18,998 bases of DNA from UBA5734 sp964528645 (GCA_964528645.1 CAZGSR010000045.1:1-18998); one strand, 5' to 3'. Positions 11,892 to 18,543 are shown, counted from the stretch's first letter. Notes: generated from the letters alone by a model not told the origin. Program-made: numbers and translations.

Positions 11892-13895
11892 TCATTCCTC
11901 CCGTCCTCTCATCGTGTGATCCATCTGGAAACCAATCCTGGCCAGAAGAACTGGCAATTGATGGATGTAATGACGGTTTTTCTGGCGCTCGATCTCAGGC
12001 AGATCGTCCCAGTTCACCAGGTCCGGGTGTAGACGCTTGCGCGGGTCTCGCACCCTGCCTAAGCGCCAGCCAGCCGCCAACTTGGCTTTGCGCCAGCGTT
12101 CGTGTTCGTATTGGGCCATGGCTTCGACGACTGCTTCCGGCTCGATCTTGAAATCAGCAGCTGCGAAGTCTTGCAAAGGACTGATCTGGTAACCAAATGC
12201 TTTGACCAGGCTGTACAGACGGTTTGCCTGTTGACGATTTACATCCTTTTCAGCGTCAGTCAGCTGATCCCAGGTTTGTCGGTGTTCGCTGCCACCAATT
12301 CCTCTGATATAAGAGCGGTACAGTCCCTGTGCCAGTGATTCAAAAATCCCGCCCAAAATCAGATCCGCAGAGCAGGTCCGCTCATAGCGCTCATAGGAAA
12401 TGATTGGACCCTGATACCCCACATCCAAGGCAACTTGCTTCAGGAGCTGGAACACCGCATTGTCCAGACCGGTTTGGATAAACAAAGACGCGGACACGTT
12501 CGCTGGATGTCGCAGCAGGCTCAAACCAACCTGCAACATCAGGTCTTGATCATTCAGACAAAGAAAAACGTGTGTCGCAGGCAGGTGAGTGGACAACGGA
12601 TCAAGTTGCTTTTCAAACAGATCGCGGCGTGCCAAATCAAGATCGATCGGCGTGATCTGGCAATTCAAAGCGATGTTGGGCAGTTCAGCCAGAAGCAAGG
12701 TCACTTTTTCAGAGGCAGCTTGATCCATGATGGTGATTGCGAACGGTTGAGCGGACTTTTTCAATGCACAGGCCAGGGCGGCCTGCCTGACCAGGTTGTT
12801 GCCCATCCGGCCAAATCCGATGATGAGTAGATGGACAGGCTCTGTTACATGACTCACCAGCGCTTCTTGCATGAGGACCCGGGCCGTTCCCGCATAGGGA
12901 TTGTAGATTTCCAGCTGAAAACGCTCGGTGCCCAGCGCCATTTCACTGTGCTTCAGCAAATGGGTCAATTCGGCTGACTCCAGGTGGACCACACAGGTCA
13001 GTCGATTTCTGGTTCGTTGTTGGCTCAATTGATGGGCCTGGATCGCCAGCTGCACATTCTGGCTGTCCTCGTCGAACAGGCATACCAAATGGCTGGCGTG
13101 CAAAACGCGCGATTGTATGAGTAGATCCGGGTCACTCACCTCACCCTCGAGAACAATAAATTTTCCCTTGCGCAGGTCTTGATGAGCTGTCTCCGATGAC
13201 CGGATGACGAGCACTCTGTACCCACGCTCTGTCAGCTCGTTAGCCAGACGACCAACGCGACTCCCGGTTCCACAGATGATAACATGCTCGTGCAGCCGCC
13301 ACAGCCGCAACCAATTCAATTGCTCGCGGAACAGGGACTTGAGCGCCTGCAAAAGTGTATAGGCCGTCAATGCAGGAAGCAGGAAACGGGCCGCTTCCAG
13401 CATGGCATTGCTTTTTCCTGCGGCCATTCCCGATTCCAGGGTGACCAGCTGCAGTGTCAAATAAACCCTGTCCCCGACTGTCCAAGGCAACTCATTTTGG
13501 ATGGCATAGCGACCAAATCCAGCTACGCCGAGCATGAGCCCCGTCAACCACGCACAACCGAGCACAATCCAGCGAATCTCCAGCCAAAAAAGTCGAAAAT
13601 GTGAATTTGGCTTGGTCCGAGTCTGTCTCTGATCCTTTTGGACAACAGGTATTTCCTTTTCGGGGACCGGTTCGCTGGCTGATTGCCTGACAATCGGCCA
13701 CCAGTTCCCCGGTCCCTCCAGGACCTTGGGATGGCTGGCCATCCCAAATGGCGACCAGCACGTCAGCGAGCCCCAACAGTCGATCATTGGCAACCCTATA
13801 GGATTGTGGCCGAAGGGCCGCATTCTGCAGGACAATGACCTCGCTGGCCATTTGTTTGATGACCTGGAATTCCGCAACGGATGCGGGCTGTTCAA
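11892..13895 (-). CDS. Channel-like protein: 2 TM + tandem TrkA-N/RCK + RyR domain (3' part of a split gene)
   Basis: The open frame has 667 codons from a TTG, but only residues from about 78 onward look like real protein; the earlier part is out of frame with the overlapping SLOG ORF. It holds a transmembrane helix (about 104-124), a pore-helix-like stretch YLTLQLVTLESG (145-156), a second helix (about 168-188), a TrkA-N-like Rossmann domain with GTGSRVG (209-215), a second with IGFGRMGNN (359-367), and a RyR domain at about 590-652 with YEHERWRKAKLAAGW and HPDLVNWDDLPE. The helix-loop-helix-RCK order is that of two-helix ligand-gated K+ channels, but TVGYG is missing, so ion selectivity is unknown. 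No convincing start codon with a ribosome site exists just before the first helix, which argues that it was translated as a continuation of the SLOG frame. TIR follows directly. Confidence 0.8.
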   Translation of the reverse strand: MNSPHPLRNSRSSNKWPARSLSCRMRPFGHNPIGLPMIDCWGSLTCWSPFGMASHPKVLEGPGNWWPIVRQSASEPVPEKEIPVVQKDQRQTRTKPNSHFRLFWLEIRWIVLGCAWLTGLMLGVAGFGRYAIQNELPWTVGDRVYLTLQLVTLESGMAAGKSNAMLEAARFLLPALTAYTLLQALKSLFREQLNWLRLWRLHEHVIICGTGSRVGRLANELTERGYRVLVIRSSETAHQDLRKGKFIVLEGEVSDPDLLIQSRVLHASHLVCLFDEDSQNVQLAIQAHQLSQQRTRNRLTCVVHLESAELTHLLKHSEMALGTERFQLEIYNPYAGTARVLMQEALVSHVTEPVHLLIIGFGRMGNNLVRQAALACALKKSAQPFAITIMDQAASEKVTLLLAELPNIALNCQITPIDLDLARRDLFEKQLDPLSTHLPATHVFLCLNDQDLMLQVGLSLLRHPANVSASLFIQTGLDNAVFQLLKQVALDVGYQGPIISYERYERTCSADLILGGIFESLAQGLYRSYIRGIGGSEHRQTWDQLTDAEKDVNRQQANRLYSLVKAFGYQISPLQDFAAADFKIEPEAVVEAMAQYEHERWRKAKLAAGWRLGRVRDPRKRLHPDLVNWDDLPEIERQKNRHYIHQLPVLLARIGFQMDHTMRGREE

Positions 13896-14148
13896 AATCC
13901 TGAAGGTAATCCGTTTCCGGCAGTGGCAAAATAGCCACCAGGCCAGCTGGCAAGGCTTGTGTCAAATGCCTGGCCAGAAGTCGATCCGCTCCCTCGGCCA
14001 GACAGGAATACACCTGATAATCTGCTCCAGGAAAGGCATACCTGATCAGCTGACAAGCTTCCTGGATGCCCGTTTCCAAGCGCTGTAAGTCACCTGGCTG
14101 GCGGTGTCCACAGACGGCAATCCTGATCTTTCTCACACCATGATTCAT
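13492..14148 (-). CDS. SLOG-type Rossmann domain (5' part of the split channel gene)
   Basis: The ORF has 218 codons; residues 1 to about 160 form a SLOG/LOG-like domain. Landmarks are IRIAVCGHR (8-16), YSCLAEGADRLLA (47-59), ILPLPETDYLQDF (73-85), and ADVLVAIWDGQPSQGPGGT (128-146), whose WDG and GGT elements match the ligand loop of the family. Residues after about 160 are an out-of-frame shadow of the downstream channel helix and are not expected to be real. SLOG domains bind or process nucleotides; in Thoeris ThsA the domain senses cyclic ADP-ribose variants, and TRPM channels carry a related fold. The ATG has GAGGG about 10 nt upstream. I infer this is the sensor head of one SLOG-channel-RyR protein of roughly 750 residues. 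A stand-alone SLOG protein is the alternative. Confidence 0.75.
   Translation of the reverse strand: MNHGVRKIRIAVCGHRQPGDLQRLETGIQEACQLIRYAFPGADYQVYSCLAEGADRLLARHLTQALPAGLVAILPLPETDYLQDFEQPASVAEFQVIKQMASEVIVLQNAALRPQSYRVANDRLLGLADVLVAIWDGQPSQGPGGTGELVADCQAISQRTGPRKGNTCCPKGSETDSDQAKFTFSTFLAGDSLDCARLCVVDGAHARRSWIWSLCHPK
13655..13680 (-). other. Apparent +1 frame junction between the SLOG and channel parts
   Basis: The SLOG frame reads sensibly up to GGTGELVADCQAISQ, and the channel frame reads sensibly from about EKEIPVVQKDQ. The two frames differ by +1. On the minus strand the junction region contains CCCC (13665-13662), then G, then AAAA (13660-13657). Removing one C would give a continuous protein reading ...AISQRTGPEKEIPVV..., a natural end for a Rossmann-type SLOG domain. 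Possible causes are a mutation, a sequencing or assembly error in the homopolymers, or programmed +1 slippage on CCC-CGA. Confidence 0.65.
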
Positions 14149-14199
14149 CCTGGTTGTACCCTCACTCCATGAAGGAAGCCTTCTGTCTTGATCATATCC

Positions 14200-14241
14200 T
14201 TCATTTTATGATTTGGCGCATTTTCATTTTATGATTTGGCG
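14200..14241. repeat. Tandem 19-bp direct repeats upstream of the SLOG/TIR operon
   Basis: TTCATTTTATGATTTGGCG occurs at 14200-14218 and again, identically, at 14223-14241, a 23-bp period close to two helical turns. Each copy contains the small inverted repeat CATTTTATG. The copies lie 52-93 bp before the SLOG start codon in a 127-bp intergenic stretch, where a promoter and operator would be expected. On the coding strand each copy carries CATAAA, a weak -10-like hexamer. No -35 could be assigned with confidence. Confidence 0.75.
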
Positions 14242-14275
14242 GTTTCCTTGCTTACCATGCTTTCCGCAATTCTAT

Positions 14276-14836
14276 TCAGCGATTGCTCTGCAGCAGATAG
14301 TCAACCGAGCTGGTTTCATCGATCAGGATGCGGCTGATTTTCCAGCCGGAGAGGGATTTTTCCAAGTAGAGGGTGCCTTGTGGCTGAAAGTTGAAAGCGT
14401 CCTGGCTAGAGAGGGACTGGACTTTAACGGTGACTATATAGGTGAAGGCAGGCTTGTCTGGCGAGGAAAATTGACTGGCATCCAGCTGGATCGATTCGGC
14501 CGTCATTTCACATTGGTTCACGGCCATGGTGGTCTCATTGCTCCAGATCGCGCGAGTCGAAACGGCTTCCTGAAAGCCTGATCGGGTCATCTTGTGCTGA
14601 TACTTCTGGCCCAGAGGCCCAAATGTCGCATCTTCCGTCCGGCTGCCGGAGGTGATCCGAGCCATGATCTCAGTTGACTCCTCGGCCGTGACCGTATACA
14701 TCGTCTGCAGGAACGCCTCCGCCCGTTCCATTTCCGTCACGGCATTCAGCTGCATCAAGTAGACAGCGACCGTGAGGATCAACAGCAAGATGCTGACGCT
14801 CACGATGATTACGACCCGTTTTTGCCTAATAGTCAT
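14276..14836 (-). CDS. Membrane-anchored protein of unknown function
   Basis: I do not recognise this 186-residue protein. It starts with a short Lys/Arg-rich segment and one hydrophobic helix (about residues 5-28), consistent with an uncleaved signal anchor facing outward. A helical stretch (EMERAEAFLQTMYTVTAEES) and a beta-rich remainder follow, with YIVTVKVQSL and GTLYLEKSLSGWKISRILID near the C-terminus. That pattern, a helix then strands ending in 'W.I..i', resembles NTF2-like or DUF4878-like secreted domains, but this is only an impression. The ATG at 14836 has AAAGGA 11 nt upstream; the 12 codons before it are unlikely to be translated. It lies 68 bp after the lipoprotein gene on the same strand, so the two may be co-transcribed. 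Confidence 0.7.
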   Translation of the reverse strand: MTIRQKRVVIIVSVSILLLILTVAVYLMQLNAVTEMERAEAFLQTMYTVTAEESTEIMARITSGSRTEDATFGPLGQKYQHKMTRSGFQEAVSTRAIWSNETTMAVNQCEMTAESIQLDASQFSSPDKPAFTYIVTVKVQSLSSQDAFNFQPQGTLYLEKSLSGWKISRILIDETSSVDYLLQSNR

Positions 14837-14904
14837 GATGAACGAGATCCTTTCTGGGGGCGAGACATTCACCTGCCCACTGCCATTTCACCGTAAATTG
14901 CCGG

Positions 14905-16092
14905 TCACCCCGCCATGATGCAATCATAAGCAACGATTTCCTGCTGATTGGAGCCAGTGGAATCGATCCGGTAGAGCCTGGACCGGTACGTTTCGGCACC
15001 CATTTCATCATAGGTGATTTCGTGCAAATAGAGCCAGCCGTCCAGGACCGCCACCAGATAGGCAAAACCAGCTTCTTCAGTTGAGACATCCGTGATCATC
15101 TGCCGTCCGCTGCCATCGAGCGCAATTTGCACCAGCTCGCCACCGGTCACTTCCATATCGTATTCAGTCCGTTCCAGCTGGTAGACAATCTTCCCGTCAT
15201 CCAGAAAGAAATTGAACGTGGGTTCGTCTGTCAGCTGTTGCCGGTCTGTTCCATCTGTCCGGATCCGGTACAGGGACCACTGGTCAGATTCATTGCAGTA
15301 ATAGATCCAGCCATCGCTGGCCGTGAAATCACCGCCCGCCACCGTGTCTGGACCAACAAGCTCGGTTTCACGGCCGGCCAGATCGATCCGGACGATTTCA
15401 TTCTGGCCAGAACGTGCGAAGACCAGGTCCTGATCGACAGCCTCGAATGAATAGCCTTCTGCGATGACTTCAAGCCCTGTCCCGTCCGTCCTGACGCGCT
15501 GGATCGACGGTTGCCAGGCATCATCGAAACGACCCAGATAGATCCACTCACCGGCAATCTGCATCTGGTCCACATCAAATCCGTCCAGTGCCAGCAGGTG
15601 AGTCAGCTCACTGCCATCCGGCCGGATTTTCTGCACCCTCACCGAGATTGGCGTGCCATCCTCGACAGTGGTGCTCTGGATAAAATACAGCCAGCCATCG
15701 ACGAGATGGATGGAGTGGATGCGAAAGCCTTCATGGATCAGTGTCCGATTTGAGCCATCCGAGCGCATCCGGTAAAGACCCCATTCCAGGTCCAGTGCCT
15801 GCATTTCAGATACGGTGTAGTAGATCCAGTCACCCTGCTGCACAACTGGACCGCCATTGCCAAAAACGGCAGCGGAGAGATCGTCTGGTGTCGATTCCGT
15901 CACGATGCTCGACTGCGAAGTTGTCGTGATGTCTGGCCCTGTGCGATCAGTTGCCGCGATCGACCCATCCGTTTCAGGCAGTACTGAGATTGATCCATCT
16001 GGCACTGAGGGTTGTCGGGCACACGAAACCAGCAACATGGCAGCCAATCCTATGGAAAAAAGCATACACCCACTTGCATTCTTACGTCTCAT
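14905..16092 (-). CDS. Lipoprotein with DUF5050-type beta-propeller
   Basis: A 395-residue exported lipoprotein. Residues 1-24 are a type II signal peptide with lipobox LVSC and Cys24 as the lipidation site. A Ser/Thr/Asp-rich linker follows (about 25-80), then a propeller of repeated blades of the form 'GDWIYYT...LYRMRSDGSNRT', 'GWLYFIQ...VQKIRPDGSELT', 'GEWIYLGR...IQRVRTDGTGLE' and 'GWIYYCN...LYRIRTDGTDRQ', the hallmark of DUF5050 proteins common on clostridial cell surfaces. The function is unknown; such repeats usually bind ligands or other surface proteins. GAGGA lies about 8 nt before the ATG. It is downstream of the 251-residue gene (45-bp gap) and upstream of the anchored protein, in one minus-strand series. 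Confidence 0.85.
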   Translation of the reverse strand: MRRKNASGCMLFSIGLAAMLLVSCARQPSVPDGSISVLPETDGSIAATDRTGPDITTTSQSSIVTESTPDDLSAAVFGNGGPVVQQGDWIYYTVSEMQALDLEWGLYRMRSDGSNRTLIHEGFRIHSIHLVDGWLYFIQSTTVEDGTPISVRVQKIRPDGSELTHLLALDGFDVDQMQIAGEWIYLGRFDDAWQPSIQRVRTDGTGLEVIAEGYSFEAVDQDLVFARSGQNEIVRIDLAGRETELVGPDTVAGGDFTASDGWIYYCNESDQWSLYRIRTDGTDRQQLTDEPTFNFFLDDGKIVYQLERTEYDMEVTGGELVQIALDGSGRQMITDVSTEEAGFAYLVAVLDGWLYLHEITYDEMGAETYRSRLYRIDSTGSNQQEIVAYDCIMAG

Positions 16093-16137
16093 AAGCGGAT
16101 CCTCGAACGTGTAATGGCCTCGAAAAAAGTGTGCCCG

Positions 16138-16893
16138 TCACGATTGCCTGGAGTGTTTTGTTTTCAGTTTCAGTTTCACGCGGTAACTGACGTGGCAATG
16201 CTTCACCCATACAGGATTTGAGAATCCTGCGAGTGTGCCCCCGAAACCCAGCTTGCCGACAGTTGAATCTGGAGAAGCAACCAATTCAACCTGCGCATCC
16301 GCAAGAAAATGCGTGAAGCATTGAGCATGGGCTTCGGACTCCCGAGATCCGTAGGCGCGGTAAAATCGGTGGCTGCCGGTGATGATGTCGGATTGAGGAT
16401 AGAGTTGGCTGGTTTCAGTCCAATGGTAGTCACCGCCAGCCGTTTTGCTTTCGTGGACTTCTCCGGACCTGGTGCCCCCAGGTGCGCCTCCCAGCGATAT
16501 CGTCCGGACGTACTGGGCCGAAACCCCGGCCAGTTTAAACATGAAAAATGCCAGCCGACTATCTAATTGATGCGGTTGGCTGTACCAATACCACGTAGGC
16601 AAGGTGCGAGACGTGCCAGGCCGAGTGGCAATCACCTCTGGCGGGCCTTCCAGCTCGATCCAGATGTGGGCCATCCGGACAGAGCCGACATTGAAAAGAC
16701 GCTCCAGAACCATTTTCTTGCAGTCTTGGACCATGACCAGGAGTAAAGCCTGCCCGTTTTCATGAATCTTGATCTTCCACTGCGCAGGAACTTGCTTCCT
16801 GGCGACTGCGGGCTCCACATAGTATCGGGAAAACATCTCCTTGACATCGAAGATATCCATCGAAATCGGATACGAGCATTCAAGAGGCAGCAT
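16138..16893 (-). CDS. Conserved-looking protein of unknown function, possibly acetoacetate decarboxylase-like fold
   Basis: A 251-residue soluble protein that I do not recognise firmly. It has no signal peptide or membrane helix. The early segment VPAQWKIKIHENGQALLLVMVQDCKKM, then HIWIELEGPPEV and a mid-region GEVHESKTAGGDYHWTE, recall beta-barrel proteins of the acetoacetate decarboxylase-like superfamily, but no catalytic Lys motif of that enzyme is evident. It is rich in aromatic residues (WYWYSQP) and ends in a basic tail. The start is well supported by AAGGAGGTGAG 6-9 nt before the ATG. A minus-strand TATAAT is 26 nt upstream. It heads the minus-strand series that continues with the lipoprotein. 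Confidence 0.7.
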   Translation of the reverse strand: MLPLECSYPISMDIFDVKEMFSRYYVEPAVARKQVPAQWKIKIHENGQALLLVMVQDCKKMVLERLFNVGSVRMAHIWIELEGPPEVIATRPGTSRTLPTWYWYSQPHQLDSRLAFFMFKLAGVSAQYVRTISLGGAPGGTRSGEVHESKTAGGDYHWTETSQLYPQSDIITGSHRFYRAYGSRESEAHAQCFTHFLADAQVELVASPDSTVGKLGFGGTLAGFSNPVWVKHCHVSYRVKLKLKTKHSRQS

Positions 16894-16919
16894 GATTTCT
16901 CACCTCCTTGTCTGCTTTC

Positions 16920-16925
16920 ATTATA
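16920..16925 (-). promoter_or_regulatory. -10 box upstream of the 251-residue gene
   Basis: A perfect TATAAT on the minus strand lies 26 nt before the ATG at 16893. The correctly spaced -35 position is GC-rich (GGCCCG) and does not match, so an activator or another start site may be involved. Confidence 0.35.
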
Positions 16926-16959
16926 CATCTTGTCCTGCATGCCGGGCCTTTTCGGGCGT

Positions 16960-16988
16960 TTGTTAATAGTCACCTCGTTTGAGATAAT
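16960..16988 (+). promoter_or_regulatory. Promoter of the prenyltransferase-like gene
   Basis: TTGTTA (16960-16965) and GATAAT (16983-16988) are exactly 17 nt apart, matching 4/6 and 5/6 consensus positions. Transcription would start near 16995, giving a leader of about 98 nt. The promoter is back-to-back with that of the divergent 251-residue gene. Confidence 0.55.
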
Positions 16989-17037
16989 GAAAAAAACGAG
17001 TGATCTTCTCAGGACGAACACTTGCTCGATCGGAGTG

Positions 17038-17071
17038 GTGCAGTGCCAATCGGTGAAAACCTACCCTGCAC
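17038..17071 (+). promoter_or_regulatory. Stem-loop in the leader of the prenyltransferase-like gene
   Basis: GTGCAG (17038-17043) pairs with CTGCAC (17066-17071). Inside the loop, GGT-GAAA-ACC forms a short hairpin closed by a GNRA tetraloop. I cannot match it to a known riboswitch or RNA family. It lies 21 nt before the ATG, close enough to affect ribosome access. Confidence 0.35.
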
Positions 17072-17092
17072 GGCGTGAAGTGAGGTCTTCCC

Positions 17093-17926
17093 ATGACAGT
17101 TGCTCCTCAATTCCAAGCGGATGTCGATGCAATCCTGGCCAGACGCAATCATCTGGGCGCTGACTTGTGGACGACGCCCGACAAACGTCTGATCAAGGGT
17201 ACGCCATTTTCGACCCTGGATTGTGCATTGCTGCTGTTGGAACTTGGCGTCGATCCATCTGACCCGAATCTGCAGTCCGTCGCTGACTTGATCTGGAGCG
17301 TCTGGCGCGAAGATGGCCGATTCAAATTGGCGCCAAGCGGAGCGATCTACCCCTGCCACACCAGCATCGCTGCCAATGTCCTTTGCCATCTCGGTTATGC
17401 CACTGACCCCAGGCTGCAGAAGACCTTCCAGCACCTGCTAGACATCCAGTATCACGACGGCGGCTGGCGCTGCAACAAATTCAGCTTCGGCCGTGGTCCG
17501 GAAACAGAATTCTCCAACCCTGGCACGACCTTGATCGCCTTGAGTGCTTTTCGCTTCACCTCACATCTCAATCAGGACCCCCGGCTCGATCAGGCGGTCG
17601 AATTCCTGCTCAACCACTGGACCATCCGCATCCCGATCGGCCCCTGCCATTACGGTATCGGTACTCTGTTCCAGCAGGTTGAGTACCCCTTTGGCAACTA
17701 CAACCTGTTTATCTACGTCTACGTCCTGTCTTTCTACGACCGGGCGAAGAAAGATCCGCGCTTTCTTGAGGCACTGGCACTGCTTGAGTCCAAGATGTCT
17801 GACGGCCAGATCGTCATCGAACGCGTCAACCGCCAGCTGGCCAGTCTGGATTTTTGCCGCAAAGGCCAGCCCAGCGAACTTGCGACGCGCCGTTATCTGG
17901 AAATCAAACACAACCTGGGATCTTAA
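17093..17926 (+). CDS. Prenyltransferase/squalene-cyclase-like alpha-barrel protein
   Basis: The 277-residue protein resembles the terpenoid cyclase/protein prenyltransferase alpha-alpha toroid. It has repeating helix pairs, with short loops such as WSVWREDGRFKL (68-79) and DIQYHDGGWRCN (117-128) that look like the 'DGGW' repeat of this superfamily. There is no DxDD or QW-rich cyclase motif set, no signal peptide and no membrane helix, and it is much shorter than true squalene cyclases (about 600 residues). A catalytic role is therefore uncertain. Cys88, Cys98, Cys127 and Cys185 with nearby His residues could hold a metal, which I cannot show. GTGAGG about 10 nt before the ATG gives the start. 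Its stop overlaps the stop of the convergent methyltransferase by 4 bp. Confidence 0.7.
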   Translation: MTVAPQFQADVDAILARRNHLGADLWTTPDKRLIKGTPFSTLDCALLLLELGVDPSDPNLQSVADLIWSVWREDGRFKLAPSGAIYPCHTSIAANVLCHLGYATDPRLQKTFQHLLDIQYHDGGWRCNKFSFGRGPETEFSNPGTTLIALSAFRFTSHLNQDPRLDQAVEFLLNHWTIRIPIGPCHYGIGTLFQQVEYPFGNYNLFIYVYVLSFYDRAKKDPRFLEALALLESKMSDGQIVIERVNRQLASLDFCRKGQPSELATRRYLEIKHNLGS

Positions 17927-18543
17927 ACCAATTTCAAGGCAACAAGTGCCCACTTTTCCTTAAAAGTGCCCCCGTCAACGACTAGGAATCCTTCCAAGAT
18001 TTGCCCCCATTCGGCTTCGTCCACATAGCCCCAGGGAGGGGTGGCTCCCAGACTGAGATAAGCATGGCCGGTTGGCTTAAGAATCCGCTTGATCTCGGCC
18101 ACAGCAGCAGATCGGTCCACTGCAATGGAGCAGAGCAAACCATTGGCAAAGATGATGTCAACCGACCTATCCGGAATGAAGCCCAAATCAGCTGCTGACG
18201 ATTGGCGTGCCTCAATATTGAGATAATGGCCCCGTTGAGCCCTTTTTTGGATTTTGGCGATCACCTTCGGAGCCAGATCGACGGAATAGACCTTGCCCTC
18301 CGGACCGACTGCACCAGCCAACGCAAAAGAGAAATGACCCCATCCGCAGCCAATGTCCGCAACGATGTGGCCCTTTTCAATATAGTGAACGATGCGAGAA
18401 AGGGATCGATCCCCTAGCCGGAAGATCGGATCCAGAAAGTAAGGCCCTCTCCGCGACAAAATCCAATGTGAGGTGCGAGACAACTCGGTTCGCCCCTGAG
18501 CGGATGCCTTCTTTCCGCCACTCCTTGCGATGCCCTTGCCCAA
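17923..18543 (-). CDS. Class I SAM-dependent methyltransferase
   Basis: A 206-residue methyltransferase with the Rossmann core. Motif I VADIGCGWG is at about 61-69, the acidic end of strand 2 is YSVDLAP, and strand 4 is RSVDIIFANGLL. The later EIKRILKPTGHAYLSLG stretch is typical of Methyltransf_11/25 enzymes such as UbiE-like proteins. The substrate is unknown. The N-terminal 50 residues (RRGPYFLDPIFRLGDRSLSR) may form a substrate lid. I chose TTG at 18543 because a strong GGGAGGG site lies 6 nt upstream; an in-frame TTG at 18585 would add 14 residues with a weaker site. The longer lysine-rich N-terminus seen here suggests a variable tail. It is convergent with the prenyltransferase-like gene, sharing the TTAA stop, and no partner gene suggests its target. 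Confidence 0.82.
   Translation of the reverse strand: MGKGIARSGGKKASAQGRTELSRTSHWILSRRGPYFLDPIFRLGDRSLSRIVHYIEKGHIVADIGCGWGHFSFALAGAVGPEGKVYSVDLAPKVIAKIQKRAQRGHYLNIEARQSSAADLGFIPDRSVDIIFANGLLCSIAVDRSAAVAEIKRILKPTGHAYLSLGATPPWGYVDEAEWGQILEGFLVVDGGTFKEKWALVALKLV

Noticed and set aside
13326..13586. Calling the channel part a potassium channel or Trk/Ktr subunit
   Set aside because: The TVGYG filter is missing and the protein adds SLOG and RyR domains, so ion specificity and even conduction are unproven.
10383..14148. Annotating the operon as canonical Thoeris (thsA/thsB)
   Set aside because: There is no SIR2 or Macro effector domain, and the TIR protein carries a membrane helix and propeller that ThsB lacks. 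Only the signalling logic may be shared.
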